Below, in pieces: positions 25,759 through 32,400 of a stretch of DNA of 43,289 nt. The notes under the pieces are model-generated. The model had not been told where the DNA came from. It ran no database searches and was given only the letters and a program-made list of their open reading frames with translations. The translations under genes and the position numbers were made by a program. Every line of letters begins with the position of its first letter. Within the stretch, counting starts at the first letter, position 1. The DNA lies in the NCBI GenBank assembly GCA_948602995.1, contig CAPEBR010000030.1:1-43289 (forward strand), written 5' to 3'. This DNA is from an uncultured Dorea sp. Its GTDB lineage: Bacteria; Bacillota; Clostridia; Lachnospirales; Lachnospiraceae.

Positions 25759-26204
25759 TTCCCCGCACCTTCTTCCATAAAGTAATCACGGGCCCACCGG
25801 AATACGGTCAGATCCGGAATGCAGGTGGTTCCTTCCTTTACCAGTTTCCCTGTCCTTTCTTCCACGTATGCCATGCATGCCTCCATGCTCTTTGTGCGGC
25901 GCCGCACGCGGCGGGCAAACTGTTCTTCTATGCAGAGACTCTTCAGATAGTCTGCCACCGGCTGTACGGGTACGTATCTGTCCTTGTGCCCCCCTGCTTC
26001 CACGTCCAGCTTGCCGATGGCGGCGTTCATCCAGTCGGTCAGCTCCTCCGTCTCCCCTGCGATGTAGCTGTCCGTGAACCACTCCGTGATCCCGTTCTCC
26101 TCTGCAAGTTTCCTTACTTCTTCGTTTTTCCCGTCTTTTAACAGCTTCCCGGCACATCCGTTTATTTCCTCCACGCTGTCAAAGTTCCCGAATTTCTCAT
26201 ACAT
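25755..26204 (-). CDS. PcfK-like protein
   Basis: The 149-residue helical protein starts MYEKFGNFDSVEEIN. Its C-terminal part has the PcfK-like motif: EEQFARRVRRRTKSMEACMAY, then TTCIPDLTVFRWARDYFMEE. PcfK accompanies PcfJ in conjugative plasmids and phages; function unknown. ATG 26204 overlaps the end of the RNase H-like gene by eight bases. Together with PcfJ it forms a conserved pair around the DUF7666 gene. Confidence 0.7.
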   Translation of the reverse strand: MYEKFGNFDSVEEINGCAGKLLKDGKNEEVRKLAEENGITEWFTDSYIAGETEELTDWMNAAIGKLDVEAGGHKDRYVPVQPVADYLKSLCIEEQFARRVRRRTKSMEACMAYVEERTGKLVKEGTTCIPDLTVFRWARDYFMEEGAGK

Positions 26205-26652
26205 CCTTCTGTCCCTCCTGTGTTTTGGTTTTTTCTTCCTGCATCTCCAGTGCAAGCAGGTCTGAATACTTATGTTTTCCCGGCACCATGCGGGCCAGCT
26301 GCCCTTTTGTCAGCCTCCATAGAGTCTCCCACTCCTTCCGGTTCTCCACCCCGTCACCCCTGCTGGTCTTCCATCCGTTCCCGGCCCACCTGTCCAGCTG
26401 GGAGGCGAACATATTGCAGATGAAGCGGTCTTCCGTATGGATGTGGACCGTGCAGGACTGGTTCAGCCTCCCAAGGGCTGCGTTGACCGCCGTAAGGGAA
26501 GCCTGGTGGAATGTGCCCTCAATCTCTCCCATCCCTTTCTTCCTGTGGGTTTTCCCTGTCTGCGTGGTGCATTCTATGAGGTAGCTGTATTTCCTGCTAA
26601 ATGTCCTCGGGCTCGCATTGTCCGTCTGTGTATAAATGTCCACTTCCCACAT
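26197..26652 (-). CDS. RNase H-like fold protein
   Basis: The 151-residue protein begins MWEVDIYTQTDNASPRTF. The pattern of strands and helices (SYLIECTTQTGKTHRKKG, TFHQASLTAVNAALGRL, TVHIHTEDRFICNMF, ENRKEWETLWRLTKG) resembles RNase H-like proteins seen in Lachnospiraceae phages and ICEs. TVHIHTE fits strand four with its acidic end, and the helix after it fits the surface-residue helix. It may remove RNA primers. Nuclease activity is inferred; the full set of acidic catalytic residues is not clear to me. Confidence 0.55.
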   Translation of the reverse strand: MWEVDIYTQTDNASPRTFSRKYSYLIECTTQTGKTHRKKGMGEIEGTFHQASLTAVNAALGRLNQSCTVHIHTEDRFICNMFASQLDRWAGNGWKTSRGDGVENRKEWETLWRLTKGQLARMVPGKHKYSDLLALEMQEEKTKTQEGQKDV

Positions 26653-26881
26653 TCCTTCGTTCCTCCGCCATTCTCTTCCAATGCCTCGTCATCCTGTTCT
26701 TATCCTGGATCATTCCCTCCAGCGCCATATGCAGCAGTGTTCCGTCCCCGCATGTACTAAACGCCGGAACAGCCGGCTTTCCTCCTCTTGCTTCCCTGCA
26801 TTTTCTGTCTGCTTCCCGCAGCTCCGCCAGCTTCCCCGCCAGTATGTCCTGGTCTGTTCTGCTTAAATTCAGTTCCTTCAT
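26597..26881 (-). CDS. Small helical hypothetical phage protein
   Basis: The 94-residue charged protein (MKELNLSRTDQDILAGKLAE start; NRMTRHWKRMAEERRNVG later) lies between Rep and the RNase H-like gene, overlapping Rep by 125 bases and the next gene by 56. GGAGGAATCGGG precedes ATG 26881. No family recognised. The overlaps with real genes on both sides suggest strong coupling in the early operon. Confidence 0.5.
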   Translation of the reverse strand: MKELNLSRTDQDILAGKLAELREADRKCREARGGKPAVPAFSTCGDGTLLHMALEGMIQDKNRMTRHWKRMAEERRNVGSGHLYTDGQCEPEDI

Positions 26882-27608
26882 CCCGATTCCTCCTTCGTAT
26901 CTGTATGATCGTGTAATACATGAATTCATATCCGTCCTCCGTGATCCCTTCCCTTACGCCTTCCTTGTCCAGGTACCATCCTTCCGGCACTCTGATCTCC
27001 TTTGGAAAACGGTTTCCTCTCATGGCTCTTTTCCTTGGCTCCGGGCGGGAAAGGTTCCGGCTGCAGTTGTATGCTTTCTTCTGAATCTGTTCTGATGTGC
27101 CCCGCGTCTTCTGGTAGTATTTGATGAAATACTCCGCCAGCTTCCGGTAGTGCCCGGTATCGTCCATGGGCTTCGCGGTGACGTAGCCGTATTTCCAGAT
27201 GTCCTTTACCAGGCGGATGTCTATGTCGTTTACCACCATGTGGATGTGCGTGGCTCCCCTCTTTCCCACCTCGGCTGTCTCCACATATTTCAGCACTTTC
27301 CCGTTGTCCCTGTACAGTTTCCTGAGATTCTTCAGCAGCTCCCTCCTGTGGCTTTTGAGCTCATCCACGTCCGGCCTGTTTTCCACTGCATAGGAATAGG
27401 TGATGTACCAGCTTGTCCCGTCAAAATTGTCGTTCAGTATGTACGTGAGCTTCCGGACCAGGTTGCGGTCATTGACTGCCCTCTGCTTCTCTGATGTCTT
27501 TTCCTTCCTGCGGCTCCGCTTCTCCCCCTTCGGGTGGATACGCTTTGTATAATATCTGCATATCTCCTTCGTCCTCCCGGCCCTGCATGTACTCTTTATG
27601 TATGGCAT
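26757..27608 (-). CDS. HUH-type replication initiator (rolling-circle Rep-like)
   Basis: The 283-residue protein has the HUH nickase layout. A strand with GTSWYITYSYAVENRPD is followed by ATHIHMVVND, which gives HUH at residues 121-123. The helix YFIKYYQKT (about 160-168) follows and supplies the candidate nicking Tyr (Y164/Y165). The C-terminal part is basic and Gly/Arg-rich. It resembles the G2P/Rep proteins of rolling-circle plasmids and of some phages and ICEs. Its own origin may be the inverted repeat just upstream (27689-27741). ATG 27608 follows AGGGGGTACACGG. Confidence 0.75.
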   Translation of the reverse strand: MPYIKSTCRAGRTKEICRYYTKRIHPKGEKRSRRKEKTSEKQRAVNDRNLVRKLTYILNDNFDGTSWYITYSYAVENRPDVDELKSHRRELLKNLRKLYRDNGKVLKYVETAEVGKRGATHIHMVVNDIDIRLVKDIWKYGYVTAKPMDDTGHYRKLAEYFIKYYQKTRGTSEQIQKKAYNCSRNLSRPEPRKRAMRGNRFPKEIRVPEGWYLDKEGVREGITEDGYEFMYYTIIQIRRRNRDEGTEFKQNRPGHTGGEAGGAAGSRQKMQGSKRRKAGCSGV

Positions 27609-27682
27609 CCGTGTACCCCCTGTAAGTTCTTAAGTTAATAAACTTATCAAGTCGAAAAGGGGCAGAAAATCCCCCAATTTCC

Positions 27683-27711
27683 TTGACTTTCCACCCCACC
27701 AATGCTATACT
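27683..27711 (+). promoter_or_regulatory. Near-consensus sigma-70 promoter, antisense to the early operon
   Basis: TTGACT (27683-27688) and TATACT (27706-27711) are spaced 17 bases apart. It points away from Rep, into the region antisense to the two upstream early genes, with no plus-strand gene until 28654. Its -10 sits between the arms of an inverted repeat. Confidence 0.7.
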
Positions 27712-27741
27712 TTTTATGTAATGTATTTTGGTGTGGTGGAA
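27689..27741. repeat. 14-bp inverted repeat, candidate replication origin or operator
   Basis: TTCCACCCCACCAA (27689-27702) and TTGGTGTGGTGGAA (27728-27741) are reverse complements but for one base, 25 bases apart. The hairpin would hold the -10 of the adjacent promoter in its loop. It lies 80 bases upstream of the Rep start. Confidence 0.65.
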
Positions 27742-27834
27742 AGCCACCTGGCGTATTCGCGGCAACGAATGCGCTATTTTTTTATCCCTGTGCGCGGCAG
27801 TCTGCTGCGCTCTTCTTTCTTTCCATGCCCTTTC

Positions 27835-27987
27835 CTATGCAATGGCAGCGATCTCTGCGCTGTGCCGTTCCCTTGCCTCCTGCTCTGCTTCTTCCCTGGT
27901 CGGTTTGCTGCTGCTTAACAGCAGCCCGTCCACGTACCTTATGATCCACACTGGCGGGATCTCCCTTCTTGCGTATCCTGGTTTCAT
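27835..27987 (-). CDS. Small hypothetical phage protein
   Basis: The 50-residue frame starts at ATG 27987 after AAGGAGCAGATGAT, a good ribosome-binding site. It encodes MKPGYARREIPPVWIIRY, then SSSKPTREEAEQEARE and an Ala-rich end. It lies between the HTH gene and the Rep promoter/IR region. No family recognised. Coding is supported by the start site and by its place in the operon. Confidence 0.55.
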   Translation of the reverse strand: MKPGYARREIPPVWIIRYVDGLLLSSSKPTREEAEQEARERHSAEIAAIA

Positions 27988-28009
27988 ATCATCTGCTCCT
28001 TTCCCCTGT

Positions 28010-28228
28010 TTATCCTTCCAGTCTGCGGTCTACCTCTTCTATGTCGATCTCCAGGAACCGCGCCAGTGAGCGCTTCGGGATCTCATAGGCATTGACCACC
28101 CTTCCCGATTCTTTTGCGGTCACGACCCGCCCGAACTTCCATATGTTCCGTTCGATGCGGACCCTTACTTTCTGCGCGCTGCAGCCTATGACCTTTGCGG
28201 CCTGCCTGGCGCTTAATATATCCTTCAT
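28010..28228 (-). CDS. Small HTH (excisionase/MerR-like) DNA-binding protein
   Basis: The 72-residue protein has a MerR/excisionase-like helix-turn-helix: ILSARQAAKVIGCSAQKVRVRI, then a wing-like VTAKESGRVVNAYEIPK. AAGGAGGGCGGGATAC precedes ATG 28228. It is the first gene of the early operon, and could serve as an excisionase or early regulator. The plus-strand promoter at 27683 would make transcript antisense to it. Confidence 0.7.
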   Translation of the reverse strand: MKDILSARQAAKVIGCSAQKVRVRIERNIWKFGRVVTAKESGRVVNAYEIPKRSLARFLEIDIEEVDRRLEG

Positions 28229-28595
28229 GTATCCCGCCCTCCTTTGTATACAGGTTTACATCCTGTCTGCTTTCATGTGTTCTTATATGACGGACAACGC
28301 TTTTTAACCTCCTCTGCCCTGTCCTGCTTTAAAAGGCATCATAAAATTTGGCATGCAATTCCATATTTTCACTTTTCTTTGGATGTTTTTCTTTTTTTAT
28401 CGTATATATTCTTTCTTACATACGTCACTAATCTCTTAAAAGTATTAATAGCCAAAATATAAATAGGCCTATTGTTGGATAGACTCCGCATAATTTTATA
28501 AGCGCCAAACATGATAGAGCTATCATCAAATACTCAAATATTTTGATGTATATGTACCTCCTCTCTACCTTCTTTTCCATTTGTCATGCTTTGCA
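28229..28595. promoter_or_regulatory. AT-rich intergenic region with dyads
   Basis: No gene is supported here. It contains AATAGGCCTATT, a perfect 12-base palindrome (28462-28473), and TGATAG-AG-CTATCA, a dyad (near 28511-28524). Both lie upstream of the early operon and of the first promoter repeat, and look like operator sites. The minus strand also keeps a GAGGAGGT near 28557 that leads into no open frame, perhaps a decayed gene start. Confidence 0.4.
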
Positions 28596-28653
28596 TTGCC
28601 ATTTTCTTCCAACCCTCCTATACTGTTCTTACAGGGCACTGCCATGTCCGAGT
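28596..28653 (+). repeat. Promoter-leader repeat, copy A
   Basis: TTGCCA (28596) and TATACT (28619) are spaced 17 bases, followed by GTTCTTACAGGGCACTGCC and GAGTATGAAAGAAA. The same promoter-leader recurs at 29037 and 29581. In this copy the AAGGAG seen in the others has become AATTTCC. Confidence 0.75.
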
Positions 28654-28809
28654 ATGAAAGAAATTTCCACTGGAAGATCTTATAGTAATTACTTCACTAT
28701 TGATTTAACAGCTGGTGTTGCTATGCCAACTCCAAAAACTTCTACGGAAGGCGCTGAATTAAAAATAATATCTTATACTTTGCAGGAGTTATTACAAAAA
28801 ACTCTTTAG
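28654..28809 (+). CDS. Small hypothetical protein downstream of repeat A
   Basis: From ATG 28654, which lies in the leader, the frame encodes 51 residues: MKEISTGRSYSNYFTIDLTA, then PTPKTSTEGAELKII and LQELLQKTL. No proper ribosome-binding site precedes it because the leader site is altered in this copy, so expression may be weak. It overlaps the convergent minus-strand gene by four bases. No family recognised. Confidence 0.45.
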   Translation: MKEISTGRSYSNYFTIDLTAGVAMPTPKTSTEGAELKIISYTLQELLQKTL

Positions 28810-28991
28810 TCAGTATTATGAATAACTGCAAACTCACCCAGGATTGCTTCGACACGGCTAATCACTATTTTTGCTTCATCAAAACTTAACTCTTCATCAG
28901 CAAACTTATTTATAATGTACTTAACAAGTTCGCTGATTCTATTGCCTTCTAATACTGATCCATTATTCATCTGAATACTTTGACTTATCAT
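28806..28991 (-). CDS. Small helical protein, paired with plus-strand small genes
   Basis: The 61-residue protein (MISQSIQMNNGSVLEGNR start; KFADEELSFDEAKIVISR) starts at ATG 28991 after AAGGAGGTAAAGAG. It converges on the gene from repeat A and diverges from the one with repeat B. The spacing and the ATCCTGC-CCTC sequence upstream recur at the 29447 gene. No family recognised. Confidence 0.55.
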   Translation of the reverse strand: MISQSIQMNNGSVLEGNRISELVKYIINKFADEELSFDEAKIVISRVEAILGEFAVIHNTD

Positions 28992-29036
28992 TCTCTTTAC
29001 CTCCTTCCTATCCTGCTACCCTCCTGATTTTTTGTA

Positions 29037-29104
29037 TTGCCAATTCCTTCCAATCCTCCTATACTGTATTTACAGGCTCCCCAAAGCCGAGTACGCAAGA
29101 AAGG
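29037..29104 (+). repeat. Promoter-leader repeat, copy B
   Basis: TTGCCA (29037) and TATACT (29060) at 17 bases, then TTACAGG and GAGTACGCAAGAAAGGAGG. It drives the 52-residue gene at 29114. This copy has drifted most in the leader (GCTCCCCAAAGCC). Confidence 0.75.
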
Positions 29105-29113
29105 AGGATCACA

Positions 29114-29272
29114 ATGACAAACGATATATTGATTGAGAAAACTGTTGAGATAATTGCCGCACGAATGACAAATGCTACCTCTATCCCAGACGAGAAGAGC
29201 GGAAAGAATGTAGCTGCGTTCATGCAGGAGATATATAACAAGTTAGTTGATCTCAATAAGAATGAGGATTAA
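29114..29272 (+). CDS. Small hypothetical protein downstream of repeat B
   Basis: The 52-residue frame starts at ATG 29114 after AAGGAGGATCACA. It encodes MTNDILIEKTVEIIAARMTN, then IPDEKSGKNVAAFMQEIYNK and a charged end. Small helical proteins like this are common near phage switches, but I cannot assign a function. It overlaps the convergent gene 29253-29447 by 20 bases. Confidence 0.6.
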   Translation: MTNDILIEKTVEIIAARMTNATSIPDEKSGKNVAAFMQEIYNKLVDLNKNED

Positions 29273-29447
29273 TCATTATTTCGTCAGCTCTAGCAGACAC
29301 CAGTTTTGCTAGGGCTTTTGTCATTTCAGTTATTTCTACGATATTACCACGCTCTCTTTCTTGATCAATGCTGTCGATTATCCAACAACAAATGCTATTA
29401 ATCGTTCTGTCAATCTTATTCTCTTCCGTAATATGACTCTCAGCCAC
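29253..29447 (-). CDS. Small helical protein, second convergent partner
   Basis: The 64-residue protein begins MAESHITEENKIDRTINSIC (GTG 29447 after GGAGGTGGTATGAG) and continues EITEMTKALAKLVSARADE. Its upstream bases resemble those of the 28991 gene, suggesting duplication of the unit. Residue identity between the two is low, so they have diverged or were only similar at the DNA start. Confidence 0.55.
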   Translation of the reverse strand: MAESHITEENKIDRTINSICCWIIDSIDQERERGNIVEITEMTKALAKLVSARADEIMINPHSY

Positions 29448-29580
29448 CTCATACCACCTCCTTCCTATCCTGCTGCCCTCTCCAGTACCGCATTACTTTT
29501 ACTTGCCTTTGGGGCTTATATTTATACGAGTTGTTTTGTTGGGTTTCGCTGATTTTCTGCCCTACTCGTTTTATTTTGTA

Positions 29581-29652
29581 TTGCCATTTTCTTCCAGTCC
29601 TCCTATACTGTTCTTACAGGGCACTGCCATGTCCGAGTATGAAAGAAAGGAG
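29581..29652 (+). repeat. Promoter-leader repeat, copy C
   Basis: TTGCCA (29581) and TATACT (29604) at 17 bases, then TTCTTACAGGGCACTGCC and GAAAGAAAGGAG. It is almost identical to copy A through the leader and drives the DUF4393 gene. Confidence 0.8.
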
Positions 29653-29660
29653 AAAAAACT

Positions 29661-30410
29661 ATGAATTTACCCAACTCCATTGATAAAGCCATATCAAATA
29701 TTACCGATCCACTCACCCGAAACATGGGACAAACATTTGGAGATATATGGTATTTAGTATTTGGTGCAGTAAGCCATGTTGCTGATAAAAGAGAAATGCG
29801 CTATTCCATCGACTTAGAAAAATACCAAAGCGAATTATCTGATGCCATAAATTCTATACCCGATGATAAACGTATTGAGCCTACCATCCATGTCACAGCC
29901 CAGGCTTTAGAAAATTCTAAATACTGTATCTCTTCTGCCATCCTTAGGAAAATGTTTGTAAACCTAATTTCCGGTACAATGAATGCTGATTTAGAGCCAC
30001 ATATTCATCCTTCATTTCCAGAAATTTTAAAACAATTAAGTAAAACTGATGCTTTGGTACTCCAATTATTGAAACAGCACACTGACCTTCCAATTGCAAA
30101 TATTGGAATTTATACAGATGAAAAAAGATACTCAATCATATCTCCCAATGTATGTCCTTTTGTTCCAAATGATATATCAGTCAGCCAATGCTCTATATCT
30201 ATTTCATCCTTAGAGCGCGCAGGAATTGTCTGTACTTCATATTCAAGACTTTTAGCCGATGATTCCGCATACAGTCTTATTACTCAAATCCGTGAATACA
30301 TGGATGTCAATGAAATATGTATGCAGTTAAATAAGCAAATGTATTACAAAAAAGGAATATGTTCACTGACAACCCTTGGTTCTGAGTTCATTTTTTCGTG
30401 TGTTTCATAG
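29661..30410 (+). CDS. Abi-alpha-like (DUF4393) protein
   Basis: The 249-residue protein starts MNLPNSIDKAISNITDPL. The layout fits DUF4393/Abi-alpha proteins: a hydrophobic N-part (GDIWYLVFGAVSHVADK), IHVTAQALENSKY, LRKMFVNLISGTMN, and the conserved HPSFPEILKQLSKTDALVL. Abi-alpha is an abortive-infection family. AAAGGAGAAAAAACT precedes ATG 29661, under promoter repeat C, so it is probably made in the lysogen and may protect it. It is AT-rich. Its 3' end overlaps the minus-strand membrane gene by 23 bases. Confidence 0.75.
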   Translation: MNLPNSIDKAISNITDPLTRNMGQTFGDIWYLVFGAVSHVADKREMRYSIDLEKYQSELSDAINSIPDDKRIEPTIHVTAQALENSKYCISSAILRKMFVNLISGTMNADLEPHIHPSFPEILKQLSKTDALVLQLLKQHTDLPIANIGIYTDEKRYSIISPNVCPFVPNDISVSQCSISISSLERAGIVCTSYSRLLADDSAYSLITQIREYMDVNEICMQLNKQMYYKKGICSLTTLGSEFIFSCVS

Positions 30411-30585
30411 TATCCACAAGCTCTTTCGTTTTACGGGTCATAGCATCCACAAACTCTTTCGTTTTACGGGTCATATCTTCTACATAGTCATCCACTATTT
30501 CAAAATAGTGGGTGGCTAATATTTTTGTTGTAATGATTGATGCAATAATTGAACTTATAATACAGATAATATTTAAGCTATCCAT
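30388..30585 (-). CDS. Small single-pass membrane protein with tandem repeat
   Basis: The 65-residue protein starts MDSLNIICIISSIIASIITTK, one transmembrane segment, then a cytoplasmic helix with two copies of MTRKTKEFVDA (the second is MTRKTKELVDT). At DNA level the repeat has a period of 30. ACAGGAGGAACCAA precedes ATG 30585. It is last in the SPFH operon and overlaps the DUF4393 gene tail to tail. Function unknown. Confidence 0.55.
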   Translation of the reverse strand: MDSLNIICIISSIIASIITTKILATHYFEIVDDYVEDMTRKTKEFVDAMTRKTKELVDTMKHTKK

Positions 30586-30613
30586 TTGGTTCCTCCTGTT
30601 GGTTGTTTTTTCT

Positions 30614-30638
30614 GCTGTAGGGGCCCAGCCCCTACAGC
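30614..30638. other. Perfect hairpin between the SPFH and membrane genes
   Basis: GCTGTAGGGGC and GCCCCTACAGC form an 11-pair stem with a three-base loop. Neither strand has a following T run, so it is more likely an mRNA processing or stabilising hairpin than a terminator. Confidence 0.55.
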
Positions 30639-30668
30639 TTCTTTGCGGCATTCCCCGTGCAAACACTA

Positions 30669-31529
30669 CTACTTACTGTCTGCCACAACCGTATCTGCCC
30701 CCTGGACCGTAACCCACCCATGCTTTTTACGTGCTTCGGCCTCTTTCATCCTGATCAGCTCGTCTGTGATGGATGCACTCTTAATTTTATTGGCCTCTGC
30801 CTCGCCTTTTGCCCTGGCGATATTTACAGCTGCTTCATTTTCAGCCTCAATTAACTTTGTCTGCGCTTCTACCTTGATCTTTTCCTGTTCCGCTTCTGCC
30901 TGCTGCTTCTGCTGCAGGGCAGTTACACGGTTATCAATGGCTTCTTTCAGCTTTTCATCCGGATGAACATCAATAATAGAAGCATCCAGTACCTCAATGC
31001 CATAGGCACTGCCAAACTCCTTATTCAGATAATCCGTGATCTTATTGTTGATTTCACTGCGGTTTCCTGAATAAATATCCATCATTGTATAATCCGTTGT
31101 AACTTCGGATACCTTTGATTTCAAAACTGTCCGGACGCGCTGTTCAACAATATCCTCTCCATCCATACCCTTGAATTTCTTGTATGTATCTACTACTTTT
31201 TCCTGATTGTACCGATATGACATCTGGAAGCTGACAGAAATACTTGCGTCATCCGCAGTTGCGACCTTGAAGGCTTCGTTTTTCTTGGAGCCCTCCCGCT
31301 TGTCCTTCGTCAGAATCAGCTGCTCATTTCCAACCGTAAATTCCTTTACTTTCAGAAAAGGATTGATGAAATTCAGACCCGGATTGAGTGTTTCGTCCTT
31401 TACACCGCCCTTGTAGCTGTACTGGACACCGACCTTGCCGGTTCCGATCAGCTTGCATGAGCCAATAGTGTATGCAGCTCCTATCAATGCCACAATCACA
31501 ACCAACGTTATCATTACTCTTTTCTTCAT
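30669..31529 (-). CDS. SPFH/band-7 (prohibitin-like) membrane protein
   Basis: The 286-residue protein has an N-terminal membrane anchor (residues about 4-24). The SPFH/band-7 domain follows (VQYSYKGGVKDETLNPGLNFINPF, then VATADDASISVSFQMSY). An Ala/Glu/Lys-rich coiled coil comes next (about 190-260), and a KHGWVTVQGADTVVAD tail ends it. Such proteins form membrane microdomain rings; in phages they can influence proteolysis or superinfection. ATG 31529 overlaps the upstream stop as ATGA. It lies in the operon behind the consensus promoter at 31919-31947. Confidence 0.85.
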   Translation of the reverse strand: MKKRVMITLVVIVALIGAAYTIGSCKLIGTGKVGVQYSYKGGVKDETLNPGLNFINPFLKVKEFTVGNEQLILTKDKREGSKKNEAFKVATADDASISVSFQMSYRYNQEKVVDTYKKFKGMDGEDIVEQRVRTVLKSKVSEVTTDYTMMDIYSGNRSEINNKITDYLNKEFGSAYGIEVLDASIIDVHPDEKLKEAIDNRVTALQQKQQAEAEQEKIKVEAQTKLIEAENEAAVNIARAKGEAEANKIKSASITDELIRMKEAEARKKHGWVTVQGADTVVADSK

Positions 31530-31690
31530 TGTCTGTCTCCTTTGTTCTGTTTTTTTTCTTCCCTGTCCAACTGCCTGTCCTCGCGGATCATGGCATTAGA
31601 GACCTTATGGACAAGCCATACTGCTGCCACAATTACCAGTGTTGCTATAAAAGCAATTACAGCAAATGCAAGAATGAATATTACCCACAT
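31526..31690 (-). CDS. Small membrane protein upstream of SPFH gene
   Basis: The 54-residue protein starts MWVIFILAFAVIAFIATLVI, one long hydrophobic helix, and ends in a charged tail (REDRQLDREEKKQNKGD). GGAGGTGATAAAG precedes ATG 31690. Coupled to the SPFH gene by an ATGA overlap, it is probably a partner of the SPFH ring. No family recognised. Confidence 0.6.
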   Translation of the reverse strand: MWVIFILAFAVIAFIATLVIVAAVWLVHKVSNAMIREDRQLDREEKKQNKGDRQ

Positions 31691-31722
31691 CTTTATCACC
31701 TCCTCCCTACCCCGCTTTCTCT

Positions 31723-31881
31723 TCAACTCTTTAAATAAATACTTGCAATTGCTGAAATCGTTCCATCCAATTTTCCTGCTACGTATTCTGGAATATTGTC
31801 CCAGTTTTCAGCAAGCTTTTTAAAATCTTCTAAACGCTTTTCTTCTGTCTCCTTCGAAATAGTCATATTTTTTTCTATCAT
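31723..31881 (-). CDS. Small acidic protein, first gene of SPFH operon
   Basis: The 52-residue protein starts MIEKNMTISKETEEKRLEDF and ends LDGTISAIASIYLKS. GCGAGGTGAAAGACATA precedes ATG 31881. It is the first gene after the consensus promoter. No family recognised; the NIPEYVAGKLDG segment recurs in small phage proteins of unknown role. Confidence 0.55.
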   Translation of the reverse strand: MIEKNMTISKETEEKRLEDFKKLAENWDNIPEYVAGKLDGTISAIASIYLKS

Positions 31882-31918
31882 TATGTCTTTCACCTCGCTT
31901 TCTGTATCTTTAATACAC

Positions 31919-31947
31919 ATTATATGTCCTTTAAGATCTATTGTCAA
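31919..31947 (-). promoter_or_regulatory. Consensus promoter for the SPFH operon (leftward)
   Basis: TTGACA (31947-31942) and TATAAT (31924-31919) are both perfect and 17 bases apart. Its -35 lies 10 bases from the -35 of the repressor promoter, so a repressor bound between could control both directions. Confidence 0.8.
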
Positions 31948-31957
31948 TACTTTTTTG

Positions 31958-31986
31958 TTGACTTAAGGTCGCTTGTATGCTATTGT
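31958..31986 (+). promoter_or_regulatory. Promoter for the XRE repressor gene (rightward)
   Basis: TTGACT (31958-31963) and TATTGT (31981-31986) at 17 bases, 20 bases before the repressor start with its AGGAGGTG site. It faces away from the SPFH promoter. Confidence 0.7.
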
Positions 31987-32005
31987 AATTTTAGGAGGTG
32001 AAAAG

Positions 32006-32389
32006 ATGAATAACCGAATCAAAGAACTAAGGCTTGATTTGGGGCTTAGTCAAGAATCATTTGGGAAACAAATAAAAATAGGGAGATCATCTGTGTCTAA
32101 GATAGAAAGCGGAGAAAATAATCCATCCGATCAGACAATAAGTTTGATATGCAAAGAATTCAATGTAAACGAGGAATGGCTCAGAACTGGAAAAGGCGGG
32201 GACGAAAATAGATATGTTCAAGCAACTCCTTACCAAAAAGCATACAATCGTTTTGGATACATAATGGAAAATTCCTCCCCATCAAAAAAAGCTGCGCTTT
32301 CAATGTTATTAGAATTACTTTACACAGTTCCAGATGACGCATGGAATTCTATTATGGAAGAGTTTAACGAAATAAAAAAGGAAGGTTAA
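32006..32389 (+). CDS. XRE-family repressor (CI-like)
   Basis: The 127-residue protein has an XRE helix-turn-helix: MNNRIKELRLDLGLSQESFG, then SSVSKIESGENNPSDQTI. It is followed by the typical WLRTGKGGDE linker and a helical C-terminal part (SPSKKAALSMLLELLYTVP) that probably dimerises. There is no LexA-like peptidase end. ATG 32006 follows TTAGGAGGTGAAAAG. By place and orientation it is the candidate lysogeny repressor; its targets are probably the two adjoining promoters. Confidence 0.85.
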   Translation: MNNRIKELRLDLGLSQESFGKQIKIGRSSVSKIESGENNPSDQTISLICKEFNVNEEWLRTGKGGDENRYVQATPYQKAYNRFGYIMENSSPSKKAALSMLLELLYTVPDDAWNSIMEEFNEIKKEG

Positions 32390-32400
32390 ATAACCTTCCC
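32373..32400 (-). terminator. Terminator after the 37-residue minus gene
   Basis: GGAAGGTTA and TAACCTTCC form a stem that overlaps both stop codons of the converging genes. On the minus strand it is followed by TTTTTTATTTC. On the plus strand there is no T run. Confidence 0.65.

Noticed and set aside
27469..27765. Minus-strand frame of 98 codons over the Rep start
   Set aside because: It overlaps the N-terminus of Rep in another frame, crosses the inverted repeat and has no good start site.
27702..27944. Plus-strand Cys/Leu-rich frame after the 27683 promoter
   Set aside because: No ribosome-binding site, and it is antisense to the small gene 27835-27987; the promoter may make a non-coding transcript instead.
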